DNA from: Hygrocybe punicea
Lineage: Eukaryota > Basidiomycota > Agaricomycetes > Agaricales > Hygrophoraceae
DNA: 64,000 bases
Direction of reading: 5' to 3'
Assembly (NCBI GenBank): GCA_963556145.1
Contig: OY744465.1
Span: forward strand, 4,836,001-4,900,000
Shown: positions 1 to 10,899 of the stretch, one piece after another
Position numbering within the stretch: the stretch's first letter is position 1
How the letters are laid out: every line of letters begins with the position of its first letter
Notes under the pieces: model-generated
The model's database searches: none
What the model was told of the DNA's origin: nothing
Seen by the model: the letters and a program-made list of their open reading frames with translations, nothing else
Program-made: the position numbers and the translations under genes

Positions 1-34
1 CATCCGTGTTGATGTCTTCGCGAGTTATCTTGCC

Positions 35-1624
35 TTGCACGCCAATCGTCCCTTTGTGGACTCCGTCTGCAATGCCTTATGCACCAGCTTCTGGCCTTGG
101 GCATGCACTTCTGACCTCGACTACCCGACGACCTGGGACAACTCGCATCGACCAATCTCAGACCCTTGCCACCACGCCTTCCTGTTGGAACAACGTGACG
201 TGGAGGTTGCGCTCGGGCAGCTTTCGCCCCCCTTCAGCCACGACCTACTTCCCGGGATGTACAGCATGCCATTTGGGGTGATACTCAAGCCGCACTCTTC
301 GAAGCTCCACATGGTCATCAACCAGAGCACTGAACCCTATTCGCAGAACTCCTTGATTCCCAAGGAGGACCGTTTCATGCGAATGGACAACTTACACCAA
401 CTTGGATCCGCCTTGCGTCGTGCACATGCCGACCACCCCTCCTGTTGTCTCGTCATTTTCAAGTCTGATATGTCGCGTGCCTACCACCTGATGCCAATGG
501 CGCTGCCGTGGCAAATTCGCCAGGTGATGACGTTCGAGTCCGAACACTTCGTGAATCATTGCAACCATTTTGGCAACGGTGCCAGCAGATGCATTTTCGG
601 TTCCTTCACCTGCCTCGTCACCTGGATCGCCGTCTACATTCTCCTACTCCTGGACCTCTTCACTTATGTGGACGACAATTTTTCTTGGGAATTCGCTGAT
701 GAACTCGCATGGTACGGCCCGTACAACAAATACATGCCAACCAAACAGGTCCGCTTACTTGGTCTGTGGGATGACCTCGGCATTTCACATGAGGAAAAGA
801 AGCAGGAATGGGGGGAGTCACTCATGATTATTGGCTTCCAGGTGGATCCCAATGGCCTCACCATTACTATGCCACCTGACCGCCAGGTGGAGCTCCTGGC
901 AGCGCTGCGTACCTTTGCAACTCCTGGCCGCTGGTACCCCTTACACGATTTTCAATGTATGGCGGGCTGGGTCAACTGGGCCCTCAACGTTTACCCCCTC
1001 CTATGGCCCAGCCTGTCCTCCCTCTACCACAAAATGGCTGGGAAGTCCGTTCCCCACGAGCACCTCTGGGTGAACTCCACCGTCATCCACGAACTCTCCT
1101 GGATCACGGCACACGTCGAGGCCTCCACCGGTGTCCACCTCCTTTCCTCTGTCGCGTGGTCATTGTCCGATGCCGACTTTACCTTGTTTTCGGACGCATG
1201 CCTAACGGGGATGGGTTTCTGGTCCCCGTGACTCATTAACGGTCACCAGTGTCTTTTCAACGTGCCGGATAACCGTATTTTTTATCTTGAAGCCCTCGCC
1301 GTTCTCTCCGCACTTCACTACACCCTTGTCAACATCTGTCCCCTCCCTTCCCGCGTTGCCCTCTTTACCGACAACTCCAACACAGTCGACATCTTCAACA
1401 CTCTGCGTGCCCAACCCTCCCATAACCCCATCCTAATGGCTGCCGTCAACCTCTCCATCCGCTTCAATTTTCAGTTCCGCGTCTTCCACATACCTGGTAC
1501 CGACAACATCATCGTGGACGCACTCTCACGTGGCCGCAACAACGTCGTCCACTACGTTGCGCCTATGATGCGCATTGTCTCTTTTGAACCCCCTCGTCTT
1601 CTGCTGGGGGCAGTACCATTATGA
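35..1624 (+). pseudogene. Reverse transcriptase-RNase H polyprotein of YR retrotransposon, interrupted by one stop
   Basis: Residues from about 60 on contain RT blocks, including a substrate-binding stretch (YSQNSLIPKEDRF), the palm Asp region (FKSDMSRAYH) and the catalytic box FTYVDD (codons at 665-676). A TGA at 1229-1231 splits the reading frame. The same frame continues without a shift into an RNase H with FYLEALAVLSAL, the metal-binding LFTDNSNT and a closing IIVDALSRG, as in DIRS-type elements. A C-to-T change in a CpG of a CGA codon would create such a TGA. The N-terminus lies upstream of the window. Role: cDNA synthesis and RNA removal for the element; inactive as read. Confidence 0.85.
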
Positions 1625-3488
1625 ACACGACGACCCGTTCGGCCAGGCAACTCCGTCGGGAACCTTGGCCGATCTCGCAGTTGCAACACGAATGGGCAAT
1701 CACGATGGGTTGCGCTATCAAACCCAGTACGGCCGCTGCATATTCTTCTGCTCTCGAATCTTATCTTTGTTTCTGCTCCGACCACCACTTCTCCCTGGCG
1801 CCGACGGCGGACATGTTCAGTTTCTACATAGTGTACATGTGTTTCCATATCAAACCCCAATCTGTCGACAACTACCTCTCTGGTATCTGCAACCAACTCG
1901 AACCATTCTACCCAGACATCCACGCTCTCCGTTGCCACCACCTCATTTCGAAAACGCTTGCGGGTTGCAAGAAGCTCCGCTCAACAGCCGTCACCCGCAA
2001 ACGTTGTAGATGCGGGTTCGGGGTGGCTTCAGAACAATAAAGAAAGATCCTAACCAAGGGGTGTCAGCATAGAAGTGATGGTGGATAAGTCAGTGTCGGG
2101 AGTAGGAGTAAAATGTGGAAATGGAATGTAAAATGTAAGCCGCCATGTGAAACTAGACAAATAACGATAAATCCGGCGATGAACGGAGTGAAAACGGACA
2201 AATAACAAAGAACCTGACAATGCCGACGATGTCGGGTACGGTGGGTTGGGTTGGGTTGGGTCGGAAACAATGAACGAGTAATGAAACAACAATAAAGACG
2301 ATGAAGTGAACTATAAAAAGCTAAGGGTCTATGAGGACGAGCATTTGAAGGGATTAAAATGATTCTGACTATGAGGGAAACAGGGACTAATGGTATCTCT
2401 TTTTTTTGTACAGTCGTCGGGGACCGTTTTTATAGTACATGTGTGTGTAGCTACTTTCGGACATGTCTACTTCGGCCGATAGAAACTACAAAGAAACACT
2501 GGAATGGGGATGTGGAAAGGGGGGTTGCAAAGCGACGAAGACAGGAAAGCGGAGGGGAAAAGGAATATCCATGAAAAAGATCTAAAAAGTCTTACATATC
2601 TCCGAAAGGACGAGGGGATGCATAAATAAGATAAGTCCGAAGTCGGGGATCTAGTCCGATGAGATCCGTCTCCTATGATTAGAACTCCGGGGCTTCTGAG
2701 GCTGCCGGATTTGGTCCAAAAGCGGCTGTGACGAAGCGGCATACGTCGGGTCACATTGGTCACATTGGGTCACGTCACATCAGGTTACATCGGGTTCAAA
2801 TGCGAGTTGAATGGAGGCAGCGGGTTCGTCCGGATTCGTGATATATCGACGATACGGACTCAGAGGGACATTGAATCTCTACAACGTGCCCTCTCCTGGA
2901 ACAAGCTCTCCTCCCTCTGCACCTCTTACCTTGCCCACCCCTCTTATGACGATGCACTCTTCGTTGCTCTGACCTCAACGGCATTCCATGGCCTTCTTCG
3001 CCTCAGTGAACTTGTTTGGCCAGATGCACTTCATCTCCAAGACTACCGCAAGGTCATTATGCGTGGGTTGGTAACCCTCCATGATCAGTTCCTTCAACTT
3101 CTTCCTTCCGGGCCACAAGGCAGACCGTTTCTTCGAAGGTTCCCGCATTCTACTCCACCATACTACGACTCCGGACAACCCCCTGCTCCTCTTCACCCAT
3201 TACCTCGAGTTGCACAACCGACTTTTCCCCTTTCATGCCAAACTTTTTCTCCGCTCAGACGGCTCTCTCCCAACCCGTTCTTGGTTCTTCCGCTGCTTGC
3301 GCTCCCATTTTCCGGACCCATCCATCGGTGGCCACTCTCTCCACTCTGGTGGAGCAACTGACCTTGCCTCTGCTGGTGTTCCACCTTACCTGATCCAATG
3401 CATCGGCCGTTGGGCTTCCGACGCTTGGCAGATCTACGTCCGCAAACACCCGACTCTGCAAGCCACCTTCTTGTTTGCGTGTCGCTGA
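1621..3488 (+). pseudogene. Tyrosine recombinase of the YR retrotransposon, split by an insertion and a frameshift
   Basis: The N-terminal core-binding part is at 1621-2004 (about 128 codons). The catalytic part resumes at 2888 with ALSWNKLSSLC; a 4-bp target duplication suggests the two halves were once contiguous. The catalytic part has the first catalytic Arg in FHGLLRLSELVWPD, then a +1 frameshift near 3080-3095, then FFLPGHKADRFFEG, GGHSLHSGGATDLA and the nucleophile Tyr in WASDAWQIYVRKHP. The canonical box II is HxxR; here it reads HSLH, so the second catalytic arginine is lost. The start codon overlaps the RNase H stop as ATGA (1621-1624). Family role: integrates circular cDNA without the DDE chemistry of LTR elements. 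Confidence 0.85.
2005..2883. mobile_element. 879-bp solo-LTR-like insertion inside the recombinase ORF
   Basis: The block begins TGTAGA and ends TCTACA, a 6-bp inverted repeat with TG...CA ends. It is flanked on both sides by ACGT (2001-2004 and 2884-2887). Removing the block and one ACGT puts the codons TRKR directly before ALSWNK in one reading frame, so this is an insertion and not a boundary. It has no convincing coding region but does hold a TATAAAA at 2312 and an AATAAA at 2291. These traits fit a solo LTR left after recombination of an LTR retrotransposon. A short non-autonomous DNA element is the alternative. It also contains a GGGTT-rich run near 2240-2262. Confidence 0.7.
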
Positions 3489-3831
3489 GGCAACCGGTGC
3501 TCACCATCGCCCTTCCGGGCTCACAATTTCATCTCTGTACTTTTCCCAGACACTTTTCGCTGGCTTTTATTTTGTATCCCACGGACACATTTCTCTCACC
3601 CTTTTATTGGACCTTTCATGCCGTTGTGTTGTACCTCGGACCATCCCTTTGCTCCACACTTTTACTCCACCCCATTCTCTACTCTCTCCTACCAATTTCC
3701 TTAGCTTTTAGCACCACACCATTTCTTCTCGTGTATTACATACTTATCAAATTCCGGGCGTTGCCGCTGTTTCAGGACAAGGCCGCGTTCGGTTATCTCT
3801 TTCACCAAAAAACTGAAAGGTGCTTGATTAG

Positions 3832-4639
3832 AGCCGTTTGCATGTATCTTGACAGTTTTGGGAAATTTTTGAATTGATTGAACAATATGGACTTTGACAA
3901 AATTACTGTACTCAATCTTGTATCTCATGAAATACTGCATGGATTGAGATGGTTGTAGAGGGAAAGTTGTACTATTTTATAATGGCTATCAGCTCCTGTA
4001 ATTACATTTGAACAATATTTAGTGTATGATGAGTTGTGGATGAAGTAAGAGGTGACCCAGTGTTTTTTAACACCCAGAATGATATTGTTAAATTATGGCA
4101 TCAAATGAGCTCCTATGAACAAGATTGTAGAGAGAAAGTTGTTCATTTTTTCAAGGGCTAGAAGTACATATACCGTGTTTTTCTTTATTTTTGTTCTTTG
4201 AGCCAACATTACAGCTGGACTACATTTCTTTGCATTGGGATCAAAATATCACAAGAATCATATATGTTGGCTCAAAGAACAAAAATAAAAAAAACACGGT
4301 ATATGTACTTCTAGCCCTTGAAAAAATGAACAACTTTCTCTCTACAATCTTGTTCATAGGAGCTCATTTGATGCCATAATTTAACAATATCATTCTGGGT
4401 GTTAAAAACACTGGGTCACCTCTTACTTCATCCACAACTCATCATACACTAAATATTGTTCAAATGTAATTACAGGAGCTGATAGCCATTATAAAATAGT
4501 ACAACTTTCCCTCTACAACCATCTCAATCCATGCAGTATTTCATGAGATACAAGATTGAGTACAGTAATTTTGTCAAAGTCCATATTGTTCAATCAATTC
4601 AAAAATTTCCCAAAACTGTCAAGATACATGCAAACAGCT
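3832..4639. repeat. Large near-perfect palindrome (two arms of about 377 bp, 54-nt spacer)
   Basis: Arm 1 (3832-4209) and arm 2 (4264-4639) are reverse complements with only a handful of differences, for example G/A at the outer edge, one C/A in an A/T run and a one-base length change in a T run. The spacer is 4210-4263. The arms are AT-rich and have no extended ORF. Within each arm an imperfect repeat recurs around the motif TTGTAGAGRGAAAGTTGT. I see no clear target-site duplication outside the arms. A transcript through it would fold into one long hairpin. It may be a foldback transposable element or a hairpin-RNA locus. Confidence 0.9.
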
Positions 4640-5841
4640 GTAACCTGAACCCCCAGACTCATTTATAGACCACAACATACTTGGAATTCCATGCCCCACT
4701 GATTCCAGTCAAAAAACTGTGCCTAGAAAGCCTAAAAGTGGCCCCAATGACCACATCCAACTCCAACAAGGAGTGCCACTCATGCATCACTCATGAAACA
4801 AAGAAGAACAGAGCCACAAAGCAGATGGAAATGGCTGTTGCATGTGCACCCTCAGGTATGCCCATTCTTGCACTTTCCATGGTTTCCAAGTAGGAAAACA
4901 CATCCAAACACCATTTTTGACATGTCACAGCACATTCACCCCTGTTTACCTGCTGCCCACATCTACACCCTCGCTGTTGTCCCCAGACATGAACCATGAC
5001 ATGCCCCCACCACACCAGCCCCAAGAAAATGCATCTGCATGCATATTGATGCATCCATCCCCATTTCTCCCTCGTTTCAGTTGAGCCTGTGCCATCCACC
5101 AAAATGCCATCACTGTCGCTTCCATCACCCACCAACCCATTTCCAGTTGCACCCCCCTGATTTCACACCCATTTCACCCCTCATTTTCAGCAACAAACTC
5201 ACCTTCATCCCCAGCATCTGAGCCAAACCCAAACCCAAAATTGCCATTGCTGTTGCCATTTTTATCCACCAATGCATTTCCAGCTGCATCCAGCTACATT
5301 TCCCCCTCATTTCAGCCTCCATCTCCATCTATGGCCTCACTGTCTTCCCCAGAAGCAAGTACCAACACATTGCCAGCATTTGCACTCACACTGTTTGGAT
5401 ATTCCTCACATGGTACTATTCCCTTTGTGTCACTTCCATTTCATCCCTGTTGCATCATAGTTCCATCACATTCCATCTATTTGTCTCATCTTCCTTACCC
5501 TTTATTGTCCTGACAACTAAGTTCACATAAACACTCTCTGTAGTTTCAATAGCCATAGAGACACCTTGCATACTCCAAGCTCAGTCTATCATATTGCCCC
5601 TTTACTGCAACATCCATGCAATAGCTTCAAAAAGCTCTATTAAGCTTCTCATTCCTTCTCAGAGTTCTACATATACATATGCATTGAAAACATCACAATT
5701 GTTTCACACACTGTGACACAAAGTGCACATCAGAAATGTCATCACAGCTATCCAGGAGTCCAGGACACTTCCAATTGCTGTTTCTGACCATTAGGATTGA
5801 GATCAAGCCCTCAGAATTTGAACATGCTACAGTGTTGTAAG
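4640..5841. other. Gene-less AT/C-rich stretch with degenerate tandem units
   Basis: No recognisable gene. From about 5,030 to 5,330 the plus strand carries imperfectly repeated units of roughly 120-150 bp around CCATTTCCAGYTGCA and CCCCTCATTTTCAGC. Short ORFs on both strands here look like by-products of this simple composition. It could be the remains of an old repeat. Confidence 0.5.
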
Positions 5842-6159
5842 TAGTGTATTGCATGGGTAACCCCCGGGTATTTTTGGCTGTACCCATACCTGCACCTGTT
5901 GGACCTGTTGGTACAATACCTGTGGGTTTTACCCATCATTTTAAGCCCCGGATCGTCCAAAACGGTCAAGTATTGAGCTAGATATGCTCAAAATACTCCA
6001 ACAAGGTATTTTGAGCATATCTAGCTATACTTGACCATTTTGGATGATCCAGGGCTTAAAAAAAAGCTGGCAGGTCCAGGAATCCATACCCATACCCATA
6101 ACCTGAGGCTATAGCTGTGGCAAAACCTGCAGGTTTACCTGTACCTATGCAATACACTA
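5842..6159. mobile_element. hAT-type MITE, 318 bp, with perfect 8-bp target duplication
   Basis: The terminal inverted repeat TAGTGTATTGCATGGGTA at 5842 matches its reverse complement at 6142-6159 with one mismatch. The 8 bp GTTGTAAG lies directly outside both ends (5834-5841 and 6160-6167), the hallmark of hAT superfamily insertion. There is no coding capacity. The interior holds a second inverted repeat (about 5940-5998 with 6005-6062) sharing a core around GAGCATATCTAGC, so the element can form a cruciform. It was presumably mobilised by a hAT transposase elsewhere. Confidence 0.88.
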
Positions 6160-6370
6160 GTTGTAAGGATTGACTCCCTTCCTTATAGATGTGGTACCCA
6201 TATCAGTGGTGATACACACTCAGCCATCCTGAGCTCCAATTTGATATATTTTGCAATTCCTTCTGATTTGATGTAACTTGACACTCTTCAACCTTGTGAT
6301 CAATTTGTGATTATTGTGGTTATCTGTGACTTTAGGGATATTTACTTATCATATTTCAAAATAGGGAGTG

Positions 6371-6801
6371 TCTATTTAGCTCCCTAGGGAGCTGCTTAGT
6401 CATCTGACACCCCTTTCCTTATATAGTTATAGCTAAGTGGCCTGATCAAGATAAATGAATTATTGCCTTTGAAATACCATTGGCAAAAATATAGTAAAAT
6501 TAGATTTGAGTAATTTATAAGTGTATATTACTGAGAATAAATAATTGTCATCTTTTATATAGTGGAACCTTAAGTATGGATAAGAGGTTGTTTTATTTTT
6601 CACCAACTACTTTACCAAACCTTATGATTATTTATTCTGAAGGTCTGACATTATTGTATGTTTCATTGCTTAAGTCTCTTGAATTTGCTCTCAAGTAATG
6701 GACAAGCAAGAATTGATTTATCTTAATCAGACCAGTTAGCTATAACTATATAAGGAAAAGGGTGTCAGATGACTAAGCAGCTCCCCAGGGAGCCAAATAG
6801 A
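6371..6801. mobile_element. MITE-like element with long terminal inverted repeats, about 431 bp
   Basis: Left end 6371 onward and right end back from 6801 are inverted copies for about 85 bp. Shared signatures are GCTCCCTRGGGAGCTGC, TAGTCATCTGACACCC and TTATATAGTTATAGCTAA. The interior is AT-rich and non-coding. The outermost matching bases are TCTATTT...AAATAGA. If the true ends are the TTT/AAA, the flanking TA would be a TA target duplication (Tc1/mariner-like), but this cannot be told apart from the repeat itself. Confidence 0.7.
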
Positions 6802-8047
6802 TAAATCCTTCAAAATATTTCCTTTGTTCCTTTGTTCTAACTTCTCATGCATCATTCTACCCTTCCTTTCTTATACATGCACCCCTCTCTCATATCTCCA
6901 TTTACTATACTCTTTCATCCCTCTTCGATTGTCTATATAGTGTAAATACCCACCTGTATGAGCCACTAGACCGAGACCCACAGAGAACCAAGACAGACCA
7001 TCATTCCCTCTTTGTCTCAGAGCTTCCCCTTCATCCTAATTCCATTCTCTTCACTCTCTATCACCTTCTCTCACTGTCCAACCCTTCAATTTCACTGTGA
7101 ATTTTTGACTTTATCACAACTCTTCAATTTTGATCACACCACTTTGGTTTTGATCACAGCGGTTCTATTGAGTTTCTCATTCATTTCTATTCCTTCTCTT
7201 CCCTTTCCTATACTGGTGTTGGCTTTCCAAAGCTTTCTTGCACCTTTTCACCCAAGTAGTCATAGGATTCCCTTCTTATAGCTACACATAGTGTATCCTT
7301 TCCAGCCATAGACAGGCAACCCAATAAAGCAAGCATGCTGGACAAAGCCATAGGGTTATGGCAAGTTCAAGTTCAACCTGGGCACCAATTGAAACCCACC
7401 CTCCATGCAAAACTCACTTAGTGCTAGGTACAAACTCTTCCACATGCCAAGTCTATATATAATGTCCTGAGGTTTAGCCTAGTGTCCCGCTATATATATT
7501 ATTTATTGCACTGCTCCCCAAATATTTATAGCCTGAGCTTAAAAGCAGGATTTTCACCCTCAGCACCATTGAAAGGTCTGGCTGTGTAAGTAAGAATATT
7601 TGAATCCTTTTGCAGCCCAATATGTGCAATCCTATAATTATCACATCTCATTTGACTGGGGGTGTTCCCAATGATGTAAAGAGAATCTTCTACAGAACAG
7701 GAGCAGGATAATTGATTCCTTCCCCAATCTCTTCAGAACTCATGCCAATCTCTTCAGAACTCATGAAGTCTGAAGCTTCACCATCAGGCATATATGTATA
7801 TTATGCAGACAAAATGTTAATTGAGAAGAGGGACAACTGGAATTAATGGTGATCTGATGGACAAGTTTATCTAAATGACAGGGGAATGGAAATTTGATGA
7901 GGATAGTAAACATGATCATACTTAACTAAGGCCTACTTCATAACCACAAGGCTGTCTGTCCAGACGACGAAGCCAGTCAGCAAATTGTCAGAGAGAAAAG
8001 CAAGGAGCTACACACACAATTACAATTCGACGAAGCAGTAACGATGC
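6802..8047. other. Intergenic, no gene seen
   Basis: AT-rich sequence of 1.2 kb between the repeat cluster and the RING gene. I see TATA-like runs (for example near 6940 and 7450-7500), pyrimidine-rich tracts and one duplicated 20-bp phrase, CAATCTCTTCAGAACTCATG, near 7725-7765. Nothing here supports a gene. Confidence 0.5.
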
Positions 8048-10851
8048 TCAAGCTAAGGCTTGCACACCTTCCCTCCAATCTTCACTCGAGATAGCTCCAA
8101 CGGCTCTGCACACCGGGCACGACACCGGCACCTCGCCCCCAACGAAATTCTCCTCTGCGCCTTGGAGCGCAACCCTTTCTGCACTCACCAAACATGCCGG
8201 ATGAAATGTATGCGAACACATGCTCGTCTTCACGCCAGCCGACAGATCATTCCTCGGTGGGGAAATTCGCAACTGCTTCATCGCGGCATCACACATATCC
8301 AGACACGGGTCCTCATCCGACGGACCGATGCCGCAGCTTACATCATAACATCTCAGCCCAGCCTCACGCTCTTTCTGCTCGATACGCTGACGCAGCGTCA
8401 GGCCTGGCGCCGGCGGTAACGACCACGGCCTTTTCGCTCGAGGTGCGGTGCGCCGAAGGGGTGTCGGCATGGCCATTGCACGAACAGGGATGGGGAAGGA
8501 TATATCCACAGGCAAGGTCCCCTGAGCGAAATTCATTCCTAAATGTTGATCAGTTCATCGAACGGCAGAACGCGAGACTAGGGCTCACCAGTTGCACCAA
8601 ACATTTGCGCAAGGTTACCCCAAGGATTCAGCGGGTTCGCGGTTCCAGCGGGTGGGGGTTCACTACCTGGATTGGTGCCAACAGCTTGCTGTGGAATAAA
8701 AGTCTGAAAACCTTGAGGAAGAGGCAAGACAGGTCCATTGTGACCAGGAGCCATGAACATCGGAGTAGTGCCGGCTGGGAGATTGCCTGTCTGAGTGTTC
8801 CCACCAATTGGCGGAGCCGCGGCAAATGGCATAGTTTGGGGTTGACCATCAGCCCCAGCTGCAGGCATGCCAGCAGGAGTCATGTTGAAACCCATGTTGC
8901 CCAGTAATTGTTCAGCAAATGCCTCTGCCTCTCTCCTCATTCGGCCAGTAGGGTCCACATCATCGTCGCGTTGGTCACCCATATCCATAGCAATATCAAT
9001 GGCCGGATCTTCTGCCTCTTCCGGAGGCGCGTTCTCATCTCCAACTTCTCCAGCCTCCTGACCTTGCTCAATTACTACATCAAAACCAAATGTCCAGAAG
9101 CCACCATCCTGATTGGGGTTGCGAACATCCACATTCGGTGCTGGTGGAGCTGAGGTTGGAGGAACGGCTGGAGCAGGCTGGTCAATTGGTGCATTTTGTT
9201 CGGTGGCCGGGACTGCGGGTATGAAAGTTTGTGGAACGTTGGTTGTAAAATTGTCCGGTGGGGCCATTGTAGTGCCTATATTATCACCCACATTAGTTGT
9301 CACACCGTCTGCCGCCGCATTCTGAGCGGGAGGCCCAGGGTTCGTCTGAGCCCGTGGCATCGGCCGTCTGACATAAGTCAAGTTTTCGGGATCGATGTTG
9401 AACCGACAGGTTGGACATGTTGTTTGATTAGGTCGAGTGAACCACGGAAGGAGGCATGAAGAATGGAAAACGTGTGCGCAAGGAAGAGTAACAATTTTGT
9501 GGTGCAGGCCACTTTCAGTGGATTGGGCGGTAGAAGTTGCGCTCGTGCTTGGGATTGAGGAGGCAGCTGAGGATTCCAGTTGGGTTGACGATTCTGATAA
9601 GCTTGAGGGTTGCGCAGTCACGCCTGCTGTCGGGGTCTTCTTTCCCGCCTTCGATGCAAACGCATCACCCTCCGTGTCCAATAATCTGTCCCAACAAATT
9701 GCACAACCGGGGGAACTCGCCTCTTCTCCATCAACGTGGCCCCCAGGAGCCCCGCCAACCCTCTCTAACCGCCTAACCAACCCTGTTGGCACTTCCTCTA
9801 GACCATCCACCAACCTCTGGGCCCTTTGCGGGTCCTCCTGCTCTTCTGCATCCATACCCATAGCGAAGATCTGAGCGACACCGGGTCCAAATCTCCCCAA
9901 AAAGTCCGTAAACATATTTAAGTCAATTGCTTCTGTTCTGAACCCTGCGGGTGCCGTACCAAATGGCGGAGGCCGTGGTGGACCATTATGCACGTGGTCA
10001 TGGGCCGGGGGTCCGGCTCGGGCGTTGTCGGGGCCAGTGCCTAGGGAAACGGTGAATCCACCAGTAAAGATGGGGAACGCAGGTTGCTGATTATTGTTGT
10101 TTGGTGCCGGAGCAGTCTGATTTGGTGCCGGTCCGGCGGCGATGATGTTTTGTAATATTCTTATGGGAGGAACTGGTCCTGGTCCTGAAACAATGCGAAC
10201 GAGAGCCGGGAGATGAAAATGAAGGACAGGGGAAAACGTTGGGCGTTGATTGATATTGTTAGAGTCAGTAGTACCAGCAATGCGTTGAGAAGGATGCCTA
10301 CGGTCTCGTTCTTGGTCCTCATCGTCATCCACCCTGGCCCGCCTGTTACTGCGAGGGGCTTGGGAGGCTTGAGGAGGTGGCGGTTGTATCTGTTCAAGAG
10401 CAGGCATGTCATCGTCCGTCCCAGAACTGTCATTGTCATCATCAGCGGCTTGCAGGTCTTGCATCATTTCGACTTCGTCAGCGTCGTCTACCGAACTCTC
10501 TGAATCGTCCGAAGAATCGGAAATAGATTGAAGGTCAGGCATTGAAGCGTCGTCGTCGTCCTCATCGTCACTGGCAGGATTTGACGATGACGAGTCTGAT
10601 GCTGCAGTCGCTGGTGGAGGCTGCGATGTGGCGGTGATAACGCTAGGGCCTGTCTGAACATTTTGGCGGGCAGGTTGGTCATTCGTTGTGGGATTGATTG
10701 GCTCCAACGGTGGCATATCCAGGGTGTCGTCGTCGGAATCATTGAAGTTCACGCGACCCAAATTGCGATAAAGGTTGACGAAAGTGGGGTGATTTACGAT
10801 TTGGAGGAAGCCAACGGTGTCGATGTTGTCGGTGTTGTTGGTGTTTTCCAT
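8048..10851 (-). CDS. RING-H2 E3 ubiquitin ligase-like protein with a second C-terminal zinc-binding module
   Basis: Two exons, 10851-8589 and 8538-8048, joined across a 50-bp intron (8539-8588) whose ends are GTGAGC and TTTAG. The splice merges two open frames into a protein of about 917 aa. Residues up to about 350 are acidic and Ser/Pro/Asn-rich and look disordered. The RING-H2 starts with GCAIC and, after a 70-residue insert, ends with LPCAHVFHSSC and TCPTC, giving the eight ligands C-x2-C...C-x-H-x2-H-x2-C...C-x2-C. After a Pro/Gly-rich region comes the second-exon module with CYDVSCG, CSHTFHPAC and CPVC, a second RING-like cluster. Known role of the fold: recruits E2-ubiquitin; substrate unknown. 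The start was taken at MENTNN rather than the more upstream in-frame ATG at 10899. Confidence 0.8.
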
Positions 10852-10899
10852 GGCTGTCTCGAACGACGACGGGCGATGAGGGCAGAGCAACGTAGACAA

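Larger units (their letters stand above)
1..3800 (+). mobile_element. Degenerate DIRS/Ngaro-like tyrosine-recombinase retrotransposon, 5'-truncated by the window edge
   Basis: The three enzymatic parts of a YR retrotransposon occur in order on the plus strand: reverse transcriptase (35-1231), RNase H (1232-1624) and tyrosine recombinase (1621-2004 continuing at 2888-3488). No methyltransferase-like domain lies between RNase H and the recombinase, which fits the Ngaro branch better than DIRS1 proper. The copy looks dead: it has an in-frame TGA, a +1 frameshift, an 879-bp insertion and a substituted recombinase arginine. The 3' non-coding tail (3489-3800) is pyrimidine rich. I could not see split direct repeats, because the 5' end is outside the window, so the 3' limit is approximate. 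Confidence 0.85.

Noticed and set aside
3701..3940. ORFs within the palindrome arms
   Set aside because: Composition is AT-rich, ORFs appear in both arms by symmetry and show no domain.
4791..5328. Minus-strand ORFs at 4.8-5.3 kb
   Set aside because: They arise from degenerate tandem repeats of simple composition.
8578..10899. Separate 773-aa and 162-aa zinc proteins as two genes
   Set aside because: A good 50-bp intron in correct phase joins them.
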